A stretch of 64,000 bases of DNA from UBA2231 sp964415175 (GTDB taxonomy: Bacteria; Elusimicrobiota; Elusimicrobia; Elusimicrobiales; UBA9959): NCBI GenBank assembly GCA_964415175.1, contig CAYPYG010000002.1:1-64000 (forward strand). The letters are read 5' to 3'. The translations under genes were made by a program, and so were the position numbers. The notes under the pieces are model-generated. The model saw only the letters and a list, made by a program, of their open reading frames with translations. It had not been told where the DNA came from and did no database searches. Of this stretch, positions 1 through 8,070 are shown one piece after another; within the stretch, counting starts at the first letter, position 1; each line of letters starts with the position of its first letter.

Positions 1-92
1 ATCGGCACCTGGTCCGCGGCGGTTGAGGCTTCCTGCGCCAGGGCGGCGCAAGGCGACAACATGATGAGAACTCCTGCGATGATGCGGTTCAT
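1..92 (-). CDS. Secreted protein, N-terminal part only
   Basis: The window holds only the first 30 codons; the gene runs off the left edge. The visible residues (MNRIIAGVLIMLSPCAALAQ and onward) form a typical signal peptide with a likely signal peptidase I cut after ALA, so the product is exported to the periplasm or beyond. A GGAGG Shine-Dalgarno sequence lies six bases before the ATG at 92-90, which supports the start. It is transcribed divergently from the FAD dehydrogenase operon. Nothing about function can be said from this fragment. Confidence 0.7.
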   Translation of the reverse strand, partial: MNRIIAGVLIMLSPCAALAQEASTAADQVP

Positions 93-348
93 AGGTTTTC
101 CTCCATGACAATAGACAAAGCCGTACGCCCGAAGCGCGCGGCTCCCGTTACAGTTAAATTTTGAAAACATCGGCCTGCCCCTTTTCCCCTGTCCTGCGCC
201 GACCGCCATAGTTTTGCAGACCATTGTTATGTTGTCAAGTTCGGCAGCGCCGTGGCGCTGCCGCGCGCCGACCACATATACCACTATTTTTTGTAACATT
301 TATTCCTGGGCGCCGACGACGCGAGTCCGGCCGCCTACCGGAGAAAAA
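93..348. promoter_or_regulatory. Divergent intergenic region with a 9-bp perfect inverted repeat
   Basis: This 256-base gap separates two divergent genes and is richer in A/T than the coding DNA around it. It contains a perfect inverted repeat at 243-262 (GGCAGCGCC, a two-base GT centre, GGCGCTGCC) that could be an operator or an RNA hairpin in the leader of the dehydrogenase gene. T-rich stretches near 225-240 and 282-300 could hold -10 elements but none is clear. An ORF reading through part of this region (ATG at 214) is discounted because its extra 45 residues lack any similarity to the enzyme family. Confidence 0.4.
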
Positions 349-2445
349 ATGAACGAGCGCATAAAAGAGCACATGATACTGACCCCGCCGGAAGGCGACC
401 GGGTCAAATTCACTTTCCAGGGGCGGGAGTTGGAGGCCCTCGACGGCGAGATGCTCTCCACCGCGCTCTTCGCCAACGGGATAAAGATCTTCAGCCGCCA
501 CCACAAGGACGGCAGCCCGCAGGGCATCTTCTGCGCCAACGGCCAATGCGCCCAGTGCTCGGTGCTGGCCGACGGGATATCGGTCAAATCCTGCGTCACA
601 CCGGTGCGCGCGGGCATGAAGGTGGAAGAGCTCAAAGGAGTGCCCGGCCTGCCGCCCGCCGTCTGCGTACAGGACGCGGGGCGCATAGAGGAAGTGGAGA
701 CCGACGCCCTCATAATAGGCGGCGGCCCCTCGGGACTGGCGGCCGCTATAGAGCTGGGCAAGCTCAACGTCTCCACGATAATAGTGGACGACAAGCACAA
801 GCTGGGCGGCAAGCTGGTGCTGCAGACGCATAAATTCTTCGGCTCCATAGAGGACTGCTACGCCGGCACGCGCGGCATAGACATAGCCGACAAGCTGACC
901 GACCAGCTCAAGGAATTCCCGTCGGTGAAGGTCTGGCTCAATTCCTCCTGCGTGGCCGTTTTCTCCGACAAGAAGGCCGGCGTAGTGCGCGACGGGAACT
1001 ACTGCCTGGTGAAACCCAAGGCCATCATCACCGCCGCGGGCGCGCGCGAGAAATCGCTGCCGTTCCCCGGCAACACGCTGCCCGGCGTCTACGGCGCCGG
1101 CGCCTTCCAGACGCTGGTCAACCGCGACCTGGTCCGCCCCTCCAAAAGGCTTTTCATAGTCGGCGGCGGCAATGTGGGCCTGATAGCGGCCTACCACGCG
1201 CTGCAGGCCGGCATCAAGGTGGTCGGGCTCATCGAGGCGCAGAAGCGCTGCGGCGGCTACAAGGTGCACGAGGATAAGATACGGCGCCTCGGAGTGCCGG
1301 TCCATACCCGCCACACCATACTGCGCGCGGAAGGCAAAGAGGAACTGGAGCGCGTCACGATAGCGGAGGTGGACGACAAGTTCCGCCCGCTGCCCGGCAC
1401 GGAGAAGACCTTCGACGCCGACACGCTGCTGATAGCGGTCGGCCTCAACTCCATAAACGAGTTCCACCAGCAGGCGGCCGCGTTCGGCATGAACGCCTTC
1501 GTCTGCGGCGACGCCGAGGAGATAGCCGAGGCCTCGGCCGCCATGTTCAGCGGCAAGATCACCGCGCACAAGGTGCTCAAGAGCCTCGGCGTCATGGCCG
1601 GCCCGGTGCCCGCTTTCTGGTACGAGAAGCTCGAGACGCTCAAGTCCCGCCCCGGCCCGACCGCCCCGGTGAAAGACCGGGAGCACGACCGCAAGGTCTA
1701 TCCCGTGCTGCACTGCCGGCAGGAAATACCCTGCAATCCCTGCTCCACCTCCTGCCCCAAGAAGTCGATAAAGATACCGGTCGAGAACATCATGGCCGCG
1801 CCGAAGTTCGAGGGCGAATGCATAGGCTGCTTCAAATGCCTGGTAGTCTGCCCCGGCCTGGCGATAACGATAGTGGACCGCCGCAGGGACGAGAAGAATC
1901 CCGTCGTCTCCGTGCCCTTCGAGATAGGCCGCGGTGAAGTGAAGAAGGGCGACGAGGTGGAGCTGACCGACTGGGAAGGGTGCCCGCTGGGAAAGGCGAA
2001 GGTTGTGGACATACGCGATTTTAAGGCCGACAGCACGCTCATACTGCAGCTGGCCGCCGACGGGGCCGTCGCCGACCGGATAGCTGGCGTTCGGCTCTAC
2101 TCCGAAGAGAAACCCGGGAAGCCGGCCGTCACGAAGGATTCCCCCGATGAGACGGTCATCTGCCGCTGCGAGCGCGTGACGCTGGGCGAGATACGCAAGG
2201 CCATACGCTCCGGGATCCGGGACCTCAACCAGCTCAAGGCCGTCACGCGCGCCGGCATGGGCGCCTGCGGCTCCAAGACCTGCAATTCGCTGATACTCTC
2301 CATCTGCCGTTCCGAAGGCGTGAAGCCCGAGGAGTTGACGGCCATGACGCAGCGCCCGCTGCTGATGGAAACGGAGCTTGGGACTTTCGCCAATATAAAG
2401 TGCCGCACCGAAATAGAGGAGAAGGCCGGCTGGAGCGGCTTCTAA
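349..2445 (+). CDS. FAD-dependent amino-acid dehydrogenase, alpha subunit (SoxA/HcnAB/PDH-alpha type)
   Basis: A 698-residue fused flavoprotein. In order: a plant-type [2Fe-2S] domain (cysteines near 62, 67, 70 and 82), a FAD Rossmann fold (GGGPSG near 124), a second nucleotide fold (VGGGNVG), a ferredoxin-like insert with two cysteine clusters (CNPCSTSCP and CIGCFKCLVVCP, about 455-505), and a C-terminal BFD-like [2Fe-2S] module (CRCERVT then CGSKTC). This order matches alpha subunits of sarcosine oxidase, opine oxidase, hydrogen cyanide synthase and archaeal or anaerobic proline/hydroxyproline dehydrogenases, which pass electrons from an amino-acid-oxidising beta subunit. That beta subunit follows after four bases. 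The start at 349 is preferred over the upstream ATG at 214 because homology begins there. The real amine substrate cannot be read from sequence. Confidence 0.88.
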   Translation: MNERIKEHMILTPPEGDRVKFTFQGRELEALDGEMLSTALFANGIKIFSRHHKDGSPQGIFCANGQCAQCSVLADGISVKSCVTPVRAGMKVEELKGVPGLPPAVCVQDAGRIEEVETDALIIGGGPSGLAAAIELGKLNVSTIIVDDKHKLGGKLVLQTHKFFGSIEDCYAGTRGIDIADKLTDQLKEFPSVKVWLNSSCVAVFSDKKAGVVRDGNYCLVKPKAIITAAGAREKSLPFPGNTLPGVYGAGAFQTLVNRDLVRPSKRLFIVGGGNVGLIAAYHALQAGIKVVGLIEAQKRCGGYKVHEDKIRRLGVPVHTRHTILRAEGKEELERVTIAEVDDKFRPLPGTEKTFDADTLLIAVGLNSINEFHQQAAAFGMNAFVCGDAEEIAEASAAMFSGKITAHKVLKSLGVMAGPVPAFWYEKLETLKSRPGPTAPVKDREHDRKVYPVLHCRQEIPCNPCSTSCPKKSIKIPVENIMAAPKFEGECIGCFKCLVVCPGLAITIVDRRRDEKNPVVSVPFEIGRGEVKKGDEVELTDWEGCPLGKAKVVDIRDFKADSTLILQLAADGAVADRIAGVRLYSEEKPGKPAVTKDSPDETVICRCERVTLGEIRKAIRSGIRDLNQLKAVTRAGMGACGSKTCNSLILSICRSEGVKPEELTAMTQRPLLMETELGTFANIKCRTEIEEKAGWSGF

Positions 2446-2449
2446 TACC

Positions 2450-3607
2450 ATGACCGATAAGAACTACGACGTCATCATCATAGGGGCGGGCAGCGTGGGA
2501 ACGCCGCTGGCGCTGGAACTGGCGGAAAAGGGCAAAAAGGTCCTGGTCCTCGACGAGCTGGCCTCGGCCGGCCAGGGCCAGAACAAGGAGGCCATAGGCG
2601 GCGTCCGCGCCACGCATTCCGACGGCGCCAAGATCAAGACCTGCCTGCGCAGCCTGGAGGTCTTCTCCACCTGGCATGAGAAGCGCGGCGACGATATCGG
2701 CTGGCTCAAGGGCGGCTACTGCTTCCCGGTCTATACCGAGAGCGACGAGCGGCTGCTCAGGGAAATGCTCAAGGTACAGCAGGCCTTCGGCCTCAATATC
2801 TCCTGGCTGGGCCCGGAAGAGATAAAGAAGCTCGCGCCCGGCATCAATCCCCGCGACCTGCGCGGCGGCACCTATTCACCCGACGACGGCAGCGCCTCGC
2901 CGCTGCTCAGCGGCCAGGCCTTCTACCGCGCGGCCGTAAAGGCCGGCGCGGAGTTCCGCTTCCATGAGCGCGTGACCGGCATAACGGTCTCGTCCGGCGC
3001 CGTTAAGGGCGTCATGACGGACAAGGGCGCCTACGGCGCGGCCCATGTCGTAAACGCCGCCGGGGCCAAAGCCGCGGAAATAGCGGAGCTGGCCGGCGTA
3101 AAGGTCCCGGTCAGGCCCGACTGCCACGAGGCCGGCATCACCGAGCCGCTCAAGCCTTTCCTCAAGCCCATGATAGTGGACATAAGGCCGGGCGACAAGT
3201 CCAAGAACTACTACTTCTACCAGAATTCCGAGGGCCAGCTGGTGTTCTGCCTCACGCCCAACCCGCCGGTCTGGGGCGACGACTGCCGCTCCACCTCCGA
3301 GTTCCTGCCGGAAGTCTCCCGGCGCATGATAAACCTCATGCCGCAGCTCTCGGGAGTGAAAGTGCGCCGCACCTGGCGCGGCCTATACCCCATGACGCCG
3401 GACGGCTTCCCGATAGTGGACGCCGGGCCCGGCCCGGACGGGTTCGTCCTGGCGGTCGGCATGTGCGGCCAGGGCTTCATGCTGGGCCCCGGCCTGGCCC
3501 CCACCATAGCCCGCGCGATGGAAAAAGCCGGGACCCCGGACGACAAAGAGATACTGCGCGGCTTCCGGCTTGACCGCGAGTTCGCCGGCATGGAAAAGCT
3601 GAAGTAA
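2450..3607 (+). CDS. FAD-dependent amino-acid dehydrogenase, beta subunit (DAO/SoxB family)
   Basis: A 385-residue member of the D-amino-acid-oxidase fold family. It opens with the dinucleotide-binding motif IIGAGSVGTPLALELAEKGK and ends with the family-typical segment FVLAVGMCGQGFMLGPGLA that closes over the flavin. Family members (sarcosine oxidase beta, glycine oxidase, proline and hydroxyproline dehydrogenases) oxidise the C-N bond of a small amino acid. It starts four bases after the alpha subunit, so the two are translated together and probably form an alpha-beta complex that feeds electrons to iron-sulphur centres rather than directly to oxygen. There is no signal peptide, so it is cytoplasmic or peripheral to the membrane. 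Substrate unknown. Confidence 0.88.
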   Translation: MTDKNYDVIIIGAGSVGTPLALELAEKGKKVLVLDELASAGQGQNKEAIGGVRATHSDGAKIKTCLRSLEVFSTWHEKRGDDIGWLKGGYCFPVYTESDERLLREMLKVQQAFGLNISWLGPEEIKKLAPGINPRDLRGGTYSPDDGSASPLLSGQAFYRAAVKAGAEFRFHERVTGITVSSGAVKGVMTDKGAYGAAHVVNAAGAKAAEIAELAGVKVPVRPDCHEAGITEPLKPFLKPMIVDIRPGDKSKNYYFYQNSEGQLVFCLTPNPPVWGDDCRSTSEFLPEVSRRMINLMPQLSGVKVRRTWRGLYPMTPDGFPIVDAGPGPDGFVLAVGMCGQGFMLGPGLAPTIARAMEKAGTPDDKEILRGFRLDREFAGMEKLK

Positions 3608-3654
3608 TACAGGGGTTTTTACCGGCCATGCAATAAAACGGGGCCCGGCCGCGT

Positions 3655-3660
3655 TATGAT
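3655..3660 (+). promoter_or_regulatory. Possible -10 box for the efflux operon
   Basis: TATGAT lies 21 bases before the ATG at 3682 in the 74-base gap after the dehydrogenase pair. A second candidate, TATAAG at 3673-3678, is too close to the ATG for a normal leader. No convincing -35 was seen, so this is weak. Confidence 0.3.
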
Positions 3661-3681
3661 CGTGCGGCCACATATAAGCCT

Positions 3682-4932
3682 ATGAAAAAACTATTCCTTT
3701 TGGTCTCGCTGGCGGCCCTGGCGGGCGCTCCCGCTTCCGCGGAGGATATAACCTGGGAGCAGTGCGTGCGCGAGGCGCTGGCCAATAACCCGTCGCTCAG
3801 CGCGAAACGGCTGGCGATAGAGCAGAACAGGCATACCTACCTCTCCGGCTACAACGCCTTCATGCCGAACATAAGCCTGTCCCATTCGGTAAGCAGGTCC
3901 GGCGGGGACTCCACCGACGCCTCCACCAGCTGGCGCGCGGGCGTCTCGGCTTCCGAGACCCTGTTCAGCCTCAAGACCTTCTCCTCCATCCGGTCGTCCA
4001 AGCTCAGCTACGAAAAGGCCGAGGCGGATTACCGGACCGAATCGGCCGCGCTGCGCCAGACGCTCTACTCGGCCTTCGTGAACCTGCTCTTCTCCCAGGA
4101 GAAGCTGGCCGCCCAGAAAAAAGTGCTGGACCTGCGCGACCAGAACGCGCGGCTCATAAAGCTCAAGTATGAGAGCGGCATGGAGTCGCGCGGCAACATG
4201 CTCTACGCCGAAGCGCTCTACGAGGTGGCGAAGGCCGACACCGCCAAGGCGGAGCGTTCGCTGGACATCGCGCGGCGCGGCCTGCTGGCAGCGATGGGCA
4301 CCTCGGCCTACCGGCCGCTGACGGCCAAAGGGGAATTCACCTCGCCGGAATACTCGCTGGATACGGGAGACCTGCGCCCGCTGATCGAGGCCTCCCCCCG
4401 CATAGTTTCGCAGCGCAAGACCCTGGGCGTCTACGAGGAGCGCCTCCTCTCCGCCAAATACGACGCGGCGCCCTCGCTGACGGCCAGCCAGTCGATGAAC
4501 TGGAGCGGCCCCTACGAGTTCCCGGAGCGGAAGAGCTGGTCGCTGGGCCTCTCGCTCTCGATACCGCTGCTCGCGAACGGCCCGACCTACTACAGGCACA
4601 ATACCGGGGCCGCGCGCGCCGCGCTCAAAGCCGCCGAGGAAGGCCTGCGCGAGGCCGTGCTGGGCCTGGAGAACGACATCTTCAACTACTATAACGAGTT
4701 CCTCAACGCCAGGCAGACCGCGGCGGCGCACGTGAAGGTCCTCGAGGCCAGCGAGGAGCGCTACAAGGAATCGCAGATAAAGTACATGGCCGGCAAGATA
4801 AGTTTCCTCGACCTCGAGAACATCGAGCAGAACCTGGTCGACGCGCGGCTCAACCAGCTGGAATATCTCAAGAACGCCAATACCCGCAAGCTCGCGGTCG
4901 AGAACCTGCTCGGCACCGGGCTGGGCGAATAA
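3682..4932 (+). CDS. TolC-family outer-membrane efflux protein
   Basis: A 416-residue protein with a clear signal peptide (MKKLFLLVSLAALAGAPASA, cut before EDITWEQ). The opening WEQCVREALANNPSL is the signature of TolC-like outer-membrane factors, followed by two halves rich in long heptad-patterned helices (around 100-190 and 300-400) as expected for the periplasmic tunnel. It forms the outer-membrane channel of a tripartite pump. The next two genes encode the periplasmic adaptor and the inner-membrane MacB-type ABC transporter, so all three parts are in one operon (gaps of 12 and 24 bases). Exported substrate unknown; MacAB-TolC relatives export macrolides, peptides or lipoproteins. Confidence 0.9.
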   Translation: MKKLFLLVSLAALAGAPASAEDITWEQCVREALANNPSLSAKRLAIEQNRHTYLSGYNAFMPNISLSHSVSRSGGDSTDASTSWRAGVSASETLFSLKTFSSIRSSKLSYEKAEADYRTESAALRQTLYSAFVNLLFSQEKLAAQKKVLDLRDQNARLIKLKYESGMESRGNMLYAEALYEVAKADTAKAERSLDIARRGLLAAMGTSAYRPLTAKGEFTSPEYSLDTGDLRPLIEASPRIVSQRKTLGVYEERLLSAKYDAAPSLTASQSMNWSGPYEFPERKSWSLGLSLSIPLLANGPTYYRHNTGAARAALKAAEEGLREAVLGLENDIFNYYNEFLNARQTAAAHVKVLEASEERYKESQIKYMAGKISFLDLENIEQNLVDARLNQLEYLKNANTRKLAVENLLGTGLGE

Positions 4933-4944
4933 AGGGAACATCCT

Positions 4945-5949
4945 ATGCAGAAAAAGAACGTCAAGAAGATCCTGCTCCTGGCCGGGGCCGTTCTGCTGGC
5001 CGCCGGCGGCTGGCGGTACTTTTCCGGGAAGAAGAACGGCGGCGACGAGATCCCCTACTCATCGACCGCGGCCTTCATGAAGGAGACCGCGGAGTACGTG
5101 GAGACCACCGGCGGCGTGGAGCCGCTCAACCGCGTGGAGATACAGCCGGCCTCCAGCGGCCGCATCGAGGAGATACTCGTCGAGGAAGGCGACAAGGTCG
5201 CCCTCGGAGAGACGCTGGCCCTTATGAGCTCGGCCGACCGCGTCGCCATACTCGACTCGGCCCGGGCGATGGGCGAGGAGCAGTTCAAATACTGGCAGGA
5301 GACCTACAAGCCGATCAAGATCATCTCCCCGATAGAAGGCACCGTCATCCTCAAGAACATAGTGGAAGGCCAGACGGTCGGGGCCAGCACCGTGCTTTTC
5401 GCCATCTCGGACCGGCTCATCGTGGCCGTCGGCGTGGACGAATCCGACATAGGCCGCGTGAAGGAGGGCCAGCGGGCCGAGATAACGCTGGACGCCTACC
5501 CGGACAGCACCGTCAAAGGGACCGTCTTCCAGATACTCGACGAGGGCAAGAACCAGAGCAGCGTCATCACCTACACGGTCAAGATACGCCCGGACAAGGT
5601 CCCCTCTTTCTTCAAGTCGCAGATGACGGCCAATATAAAGATACGCGTCACCGAGCCGAAGCCCTCGCTGTTCATCCCTTCCCGCGCGGTGACGCTGGAC
5701 GCCTCGGGCAGCACCTCGGTCATCACCGCCCTCGAAAAAGGCAAGCCGGTCTACAAGCGGGTCGTCACCGGCCTCGACGACGGCGAACTGGTGCAGATCA
5801 GGCGCGGCCTGGAGGAAGGGGAGGCCGTGTTCTACAAGGGCCGCCCCTACCGGCCGCAGACCGCCAGCGGCGGCAACAACCCCCTCATGCCGCAGCGGCC
5901 TGGGAGCAAAATGAACGCCCAGCAGCGCAGGGCTTTCCGGGGCAGGTAA
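4945..5949 (+). CDS. Periplasmic adaptor (HlyD/MacA-like membrane fusion protein)
   Basis: 334 residues with one N-terminal membrane anchor (about 7-25). The body has the adaptor layout: a first half-lipoyl segment (VEIQPASSGRIEEILVEEGDKV near 65-90), a short hairpin (about 90-115), the second half-lipoyl segment (IISPIEGTVILKNIVEGQTV near 118-140), a beta-barrel domain and a membrane-proximal domain. The helical hairpin is shorter than in E. coli MacA. It bridges the inner-membrane ABC transporter and the TolC-like channel encoded on either side. The tail after residue 305 is rich in Pro, Gly and Arg and is probably disordered. Confidence 0.88.
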   Translation: MQKKNVKKILLLAGAVLLAAGGWRYFSGKKNGGDEIPYSSTAAFMKETAEYVETTGGVEPLNRVEIQPASSGRIEEILVEEGDKVALGETLALMSSADRVAILDSARAMGEEQFKYWQETYKPIKIISPIEGTVILKNIVEGQTVGASTVLFAISDRLIVAVGVDESDIGRVKEGQRAEITLDAYPDSTVKGTVFQILDEGKNQSSVITYTVKIRPDKVPSFFKSQMTANIKIRVTEPKPSLFIPSRAVTLDASGSTSVITALEKGKPVYKRVVTGLDDGELVQIRRGLEEGEAVFYKGRPYRPQTASGGNNPLMPQRPGSKMNAQQRRAFRGR

Positions 5950-5973
5950 GGACCGGCGGCCGCCGGACTGGAC

Positions 5974-7914
5974 ATGATAGAGCTCAAAGGCATCAGGAAG
6001 ATCTACCGGATGGGCGGCGAGGACCTCGAGGTCCTGCGCGGCGTGGACCTGACGGTCAAAGAAGGCGAGTTCGTCGCCATCATGGGGCCGTCCGGCTCCG
6101 GCAAATCCACGCTGATGCACATACTCGGCCTGCTGGACAGGCCCAGCGCCGGCTCTTTCAAACTTTACGGCCGCGAGATCAGCGACCTCGACGACGGGGA
6201 GCTCTCCTACCTCCGCGCCCGCATCATCGGCTTCGTCTTCCAGCAGTTCAACCTGCTGCCGCGCATGACGGCGGCCGAGAACGTCGGGCTGCCGCAGATC
6301 TACCTCGGCGAGAAGGCCAACCCGGCGGCCGCGCTCAAGCACCTGGCCGCCGTCGGCCTCTCCGACCGGGCCGGCCACAGGCCCAACCAGCTCTCCGGCG
6401 GCCAGCAGCAGCGCGTGGCCATAGCCCGCTCCATGGTCAACGAGCCGCGCATAGTCTTCGCCGACGAGCCCACCGGCAACCTGGCCTCGGCCCAGGCCGA
6501 CGAGATAATGAACATCTTCAAGGGCCTCAACGAACAGGGTATCACCGTGGTCCTGGTCACCCACGAGCCCGACATAGCCGCCTGGGCCGACCGCGTCATC
6601 AAGATAAAGGACGGCCTTGTCATCGAGGACACGACGAAGAAGCCCGCCCCGGCCGGCGAGGGCAGGCCCGTGCGCGTGCCGGCCAATTTCTTCCTGACCT
6701 GGCGCGAGGCCGCCGAGAACATGGCCTCTTCGGTGCGCTCGATACTCAGCAACAAGACGCGCTCGCTGCTGACGATGCTGGGCATCATCATCGGCGTCGG
6801 CGCGCTCATCGCCATGCTCGCCGTCGGTACCGGCGCGCAGAAGGCCATAGAGAAACAGATGTCCTCGCTGGGGACCAACCTGCTGTCCGTCATGCCGGCG
6901 CGCATGAGCGGCCGGGGTCCGTCGCAGGGCTTCGGCGGCACCAGCCGCCTCACGATGGAGGACGCCGAGGCGCTGGCCCGGGTCCCCAACGTAGTCAGGA
7001 CCGATTCGCTGGTCTCGGGCAGCGTGCAGGCCGTCTACGGGGCCAGGAACCACCGCACTTCGCTGACCGGGGCCGGCGCCGTGTACGCGTCCATGCGCGC
7101 CGCGGAGCCCGCCTTCGGCCGCTTCTTCTCGGCCCAGGAGGCGCGGCAGATGCGCAAGGTGGCCGTCATAGGACAGACCGTGGCCAACGAGCTTTTCGGC
7201 GACGAGGACCCTGTCGGAAAAACGATAAAGATAAACCGCCGCAATTTTTCCGTCATCGGCGTCCTGCCCTTTAAAGGCGCACAGGGCCCGCGCGACCAGG
7301 ACGACAATATAGTCGTCCCGCTGCAGACCGCGATGAAGACCGTGCTGGGCAAGCAGTACGTGGATTCCATCTGGGTGGAGATGTCGGACTATAAGCTGAT
7401 GGAGGAGGCGCAGGAGCGGGTGAAGGAACTGCTGCGCAAGCGCAAGAACGTCCCGGAGCATAAGGACGACACTTTCATGATCATGAACATGGCCGAGTTC
7501 CAGTCCATGCTCACCGGGACGATCAAGACCTTCAGCACTCTGCTCGGCTTCATAGCGGGGATCTCCCTCATCGTCGGCGGCATCGGCATCATGAACATCA
7601 TGCTGGTCAGCGTCAGCGAGCGCACCAAGGAGATAGGCCTGCGCAAGGCCATCGGCGCCACGCGCCGCGCCGTGCTGCTGCAGTTCCTCATCGAGGCGGT
7701 CATAGTCTCGGTGATAGGCGGCGCCATAGGCATAGCCGCCGGGGCCGGCGGCGCCTTCGTCCTCTCCAAGCTCTCCGGCTGGGCGGTCTACGTTTCGCCC
7801 GCCTCGGTCGCGCTGGCCTTCGGCTTCTCGGCCGGCGTGGGCGTGATCTTCGGATTCTGGCCCGCAAAAAAAGCCTCGGACCTGTCCCCCATAGACGCCC
7901 TGCGCTACGAATAA
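5974..7914 (+). CDS. macB: MacB-type ABC transporter (ATPase-permease fusion)
   Basis: 646 residues. The N-terminal ATPase (1-225) shows Walker A (MGPSGSGKST near 40), the signature LSGGQQQR, Walker B (IVFADEPT) and the switch histidine (VTHEP). A linker leads to a membrane helix (about 265-285), a large periplasmic domain (290-520) and three C-terminal helices of the FtsX fold (about 530-645) with the typical GIMNIMLVSVSERTKEIGLRKAIGA segment. This four-helix arrangement is that of MacB, a mechanotransmitter that drives substrates through TolC from the periplasm. It is last in the efflux operon. An inverted-repeat element follows 47 bases after the stop. Confidence 0.92.
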   Translation: MIELKGIRKIYRMGGEDLEVLRGVDLTVKEGEFVAIMGPSGSGKSTLMHILGLLDRPSAGSFKLYGREISDLDDGELSYLRARIIGFVFQQFNLLPRMTAAENVGLPQIYLGEKANPAAALKHLAAVGLSDRAGHRPNQLSGGQQQRVAIARSMVNEPRIVFADEPTGNLASAQADEIMNIFKGLNEQGITVVLVTHEPDIAAWADRVIKIKDGLVIEDTTKKPAPAGEGRPVRVPANFFLTWREAAENMASSVRSILSNKTRSLLTMLGIIIGVGALIAMLAVGTGAQKAIEKQMSSLGTNLLSVMPARMSGRGPSQGFGGTSRLTMEDAEALARVPNVVRTDSLVSGSVQAVYGARNHRTSLTGAGAVYASMRAAEPAFGRFFSAQEARQMRKVAVIGQTVANELFGDEDPVGKTIKINRRNFSVIGVLPFKGAQGPRDQDDNIVVPLQTAMKTVLGKQYVDSIWVEMSDYKLMEEAQERVKELLRKRKNVPEHKDDTFMIMNMAEFQSMLTGTIKTFSTLLGFIAGISLIVGGIGIMNIMLVSVSERTKEIGLRKAIGATRRAVLLQFLIEAVIVSVIGGAIGIAAGAGGAFVLSKLSGWAVYVSPASVALAFGFSAGVGVIFGFWPAKKASDLSPIDALRYE

Positions 7915-7961
7915 ATACGAAACGATTGCAAGCGCCCCGTAAGGGAACAACCGGGCCGACG

Positions 7962-8042
7962 AGGGGCTGAACCAGGCAAAACCTTCACGGAGGCCGGAGC
8001 ATCGTAAGCGCGAAACCCCGTGTTTTGCCGGCTCAGCCCCTT
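7962..8042. repeat. Dispersed inverted-repeat element, short copy (family E, copy C)
   Basis: Two 21-base arms (7962-7982 and 8022-8042) are complementary at about 19 positions: AGGGGCTGAACCAGGCAAAAC against GTTTTGCCGGCTCAGCCCCTT read in reverse. Inner ends are AAAACC...CCCCGTGTTTT, as in the 171-base copies at 46082 and 56944, but the interior is only 39 bases. The interior carries CGTAAGC, which the larger copies hold in reverse complement. Just outside the right arm, the string ATAGTTATTCC recurs beyond the right arm of the 46082 copy. It lies between two convergent genes (macB and glmS), so its hairpin could act as a two-way transcription terminator. Confidence 0.65.
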
Positions 8043-8070
8043 AGCGGACCGCAATAGTTATTCCTTTTGC

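Noticed and set aside
214..348. N-terminal extension of the dehydrogenase alpha subunit
   Set aside because: Starts with no SD and adds 45 residues with no link to the [2Fe-2S] fold; true start placed at 349.
5059..7950. 963-codon minus-strand ORF opposite the adaptor and macB
   Set aside because: Same reason: no motifs, composition typical of a shadow frame, real genes opposite.
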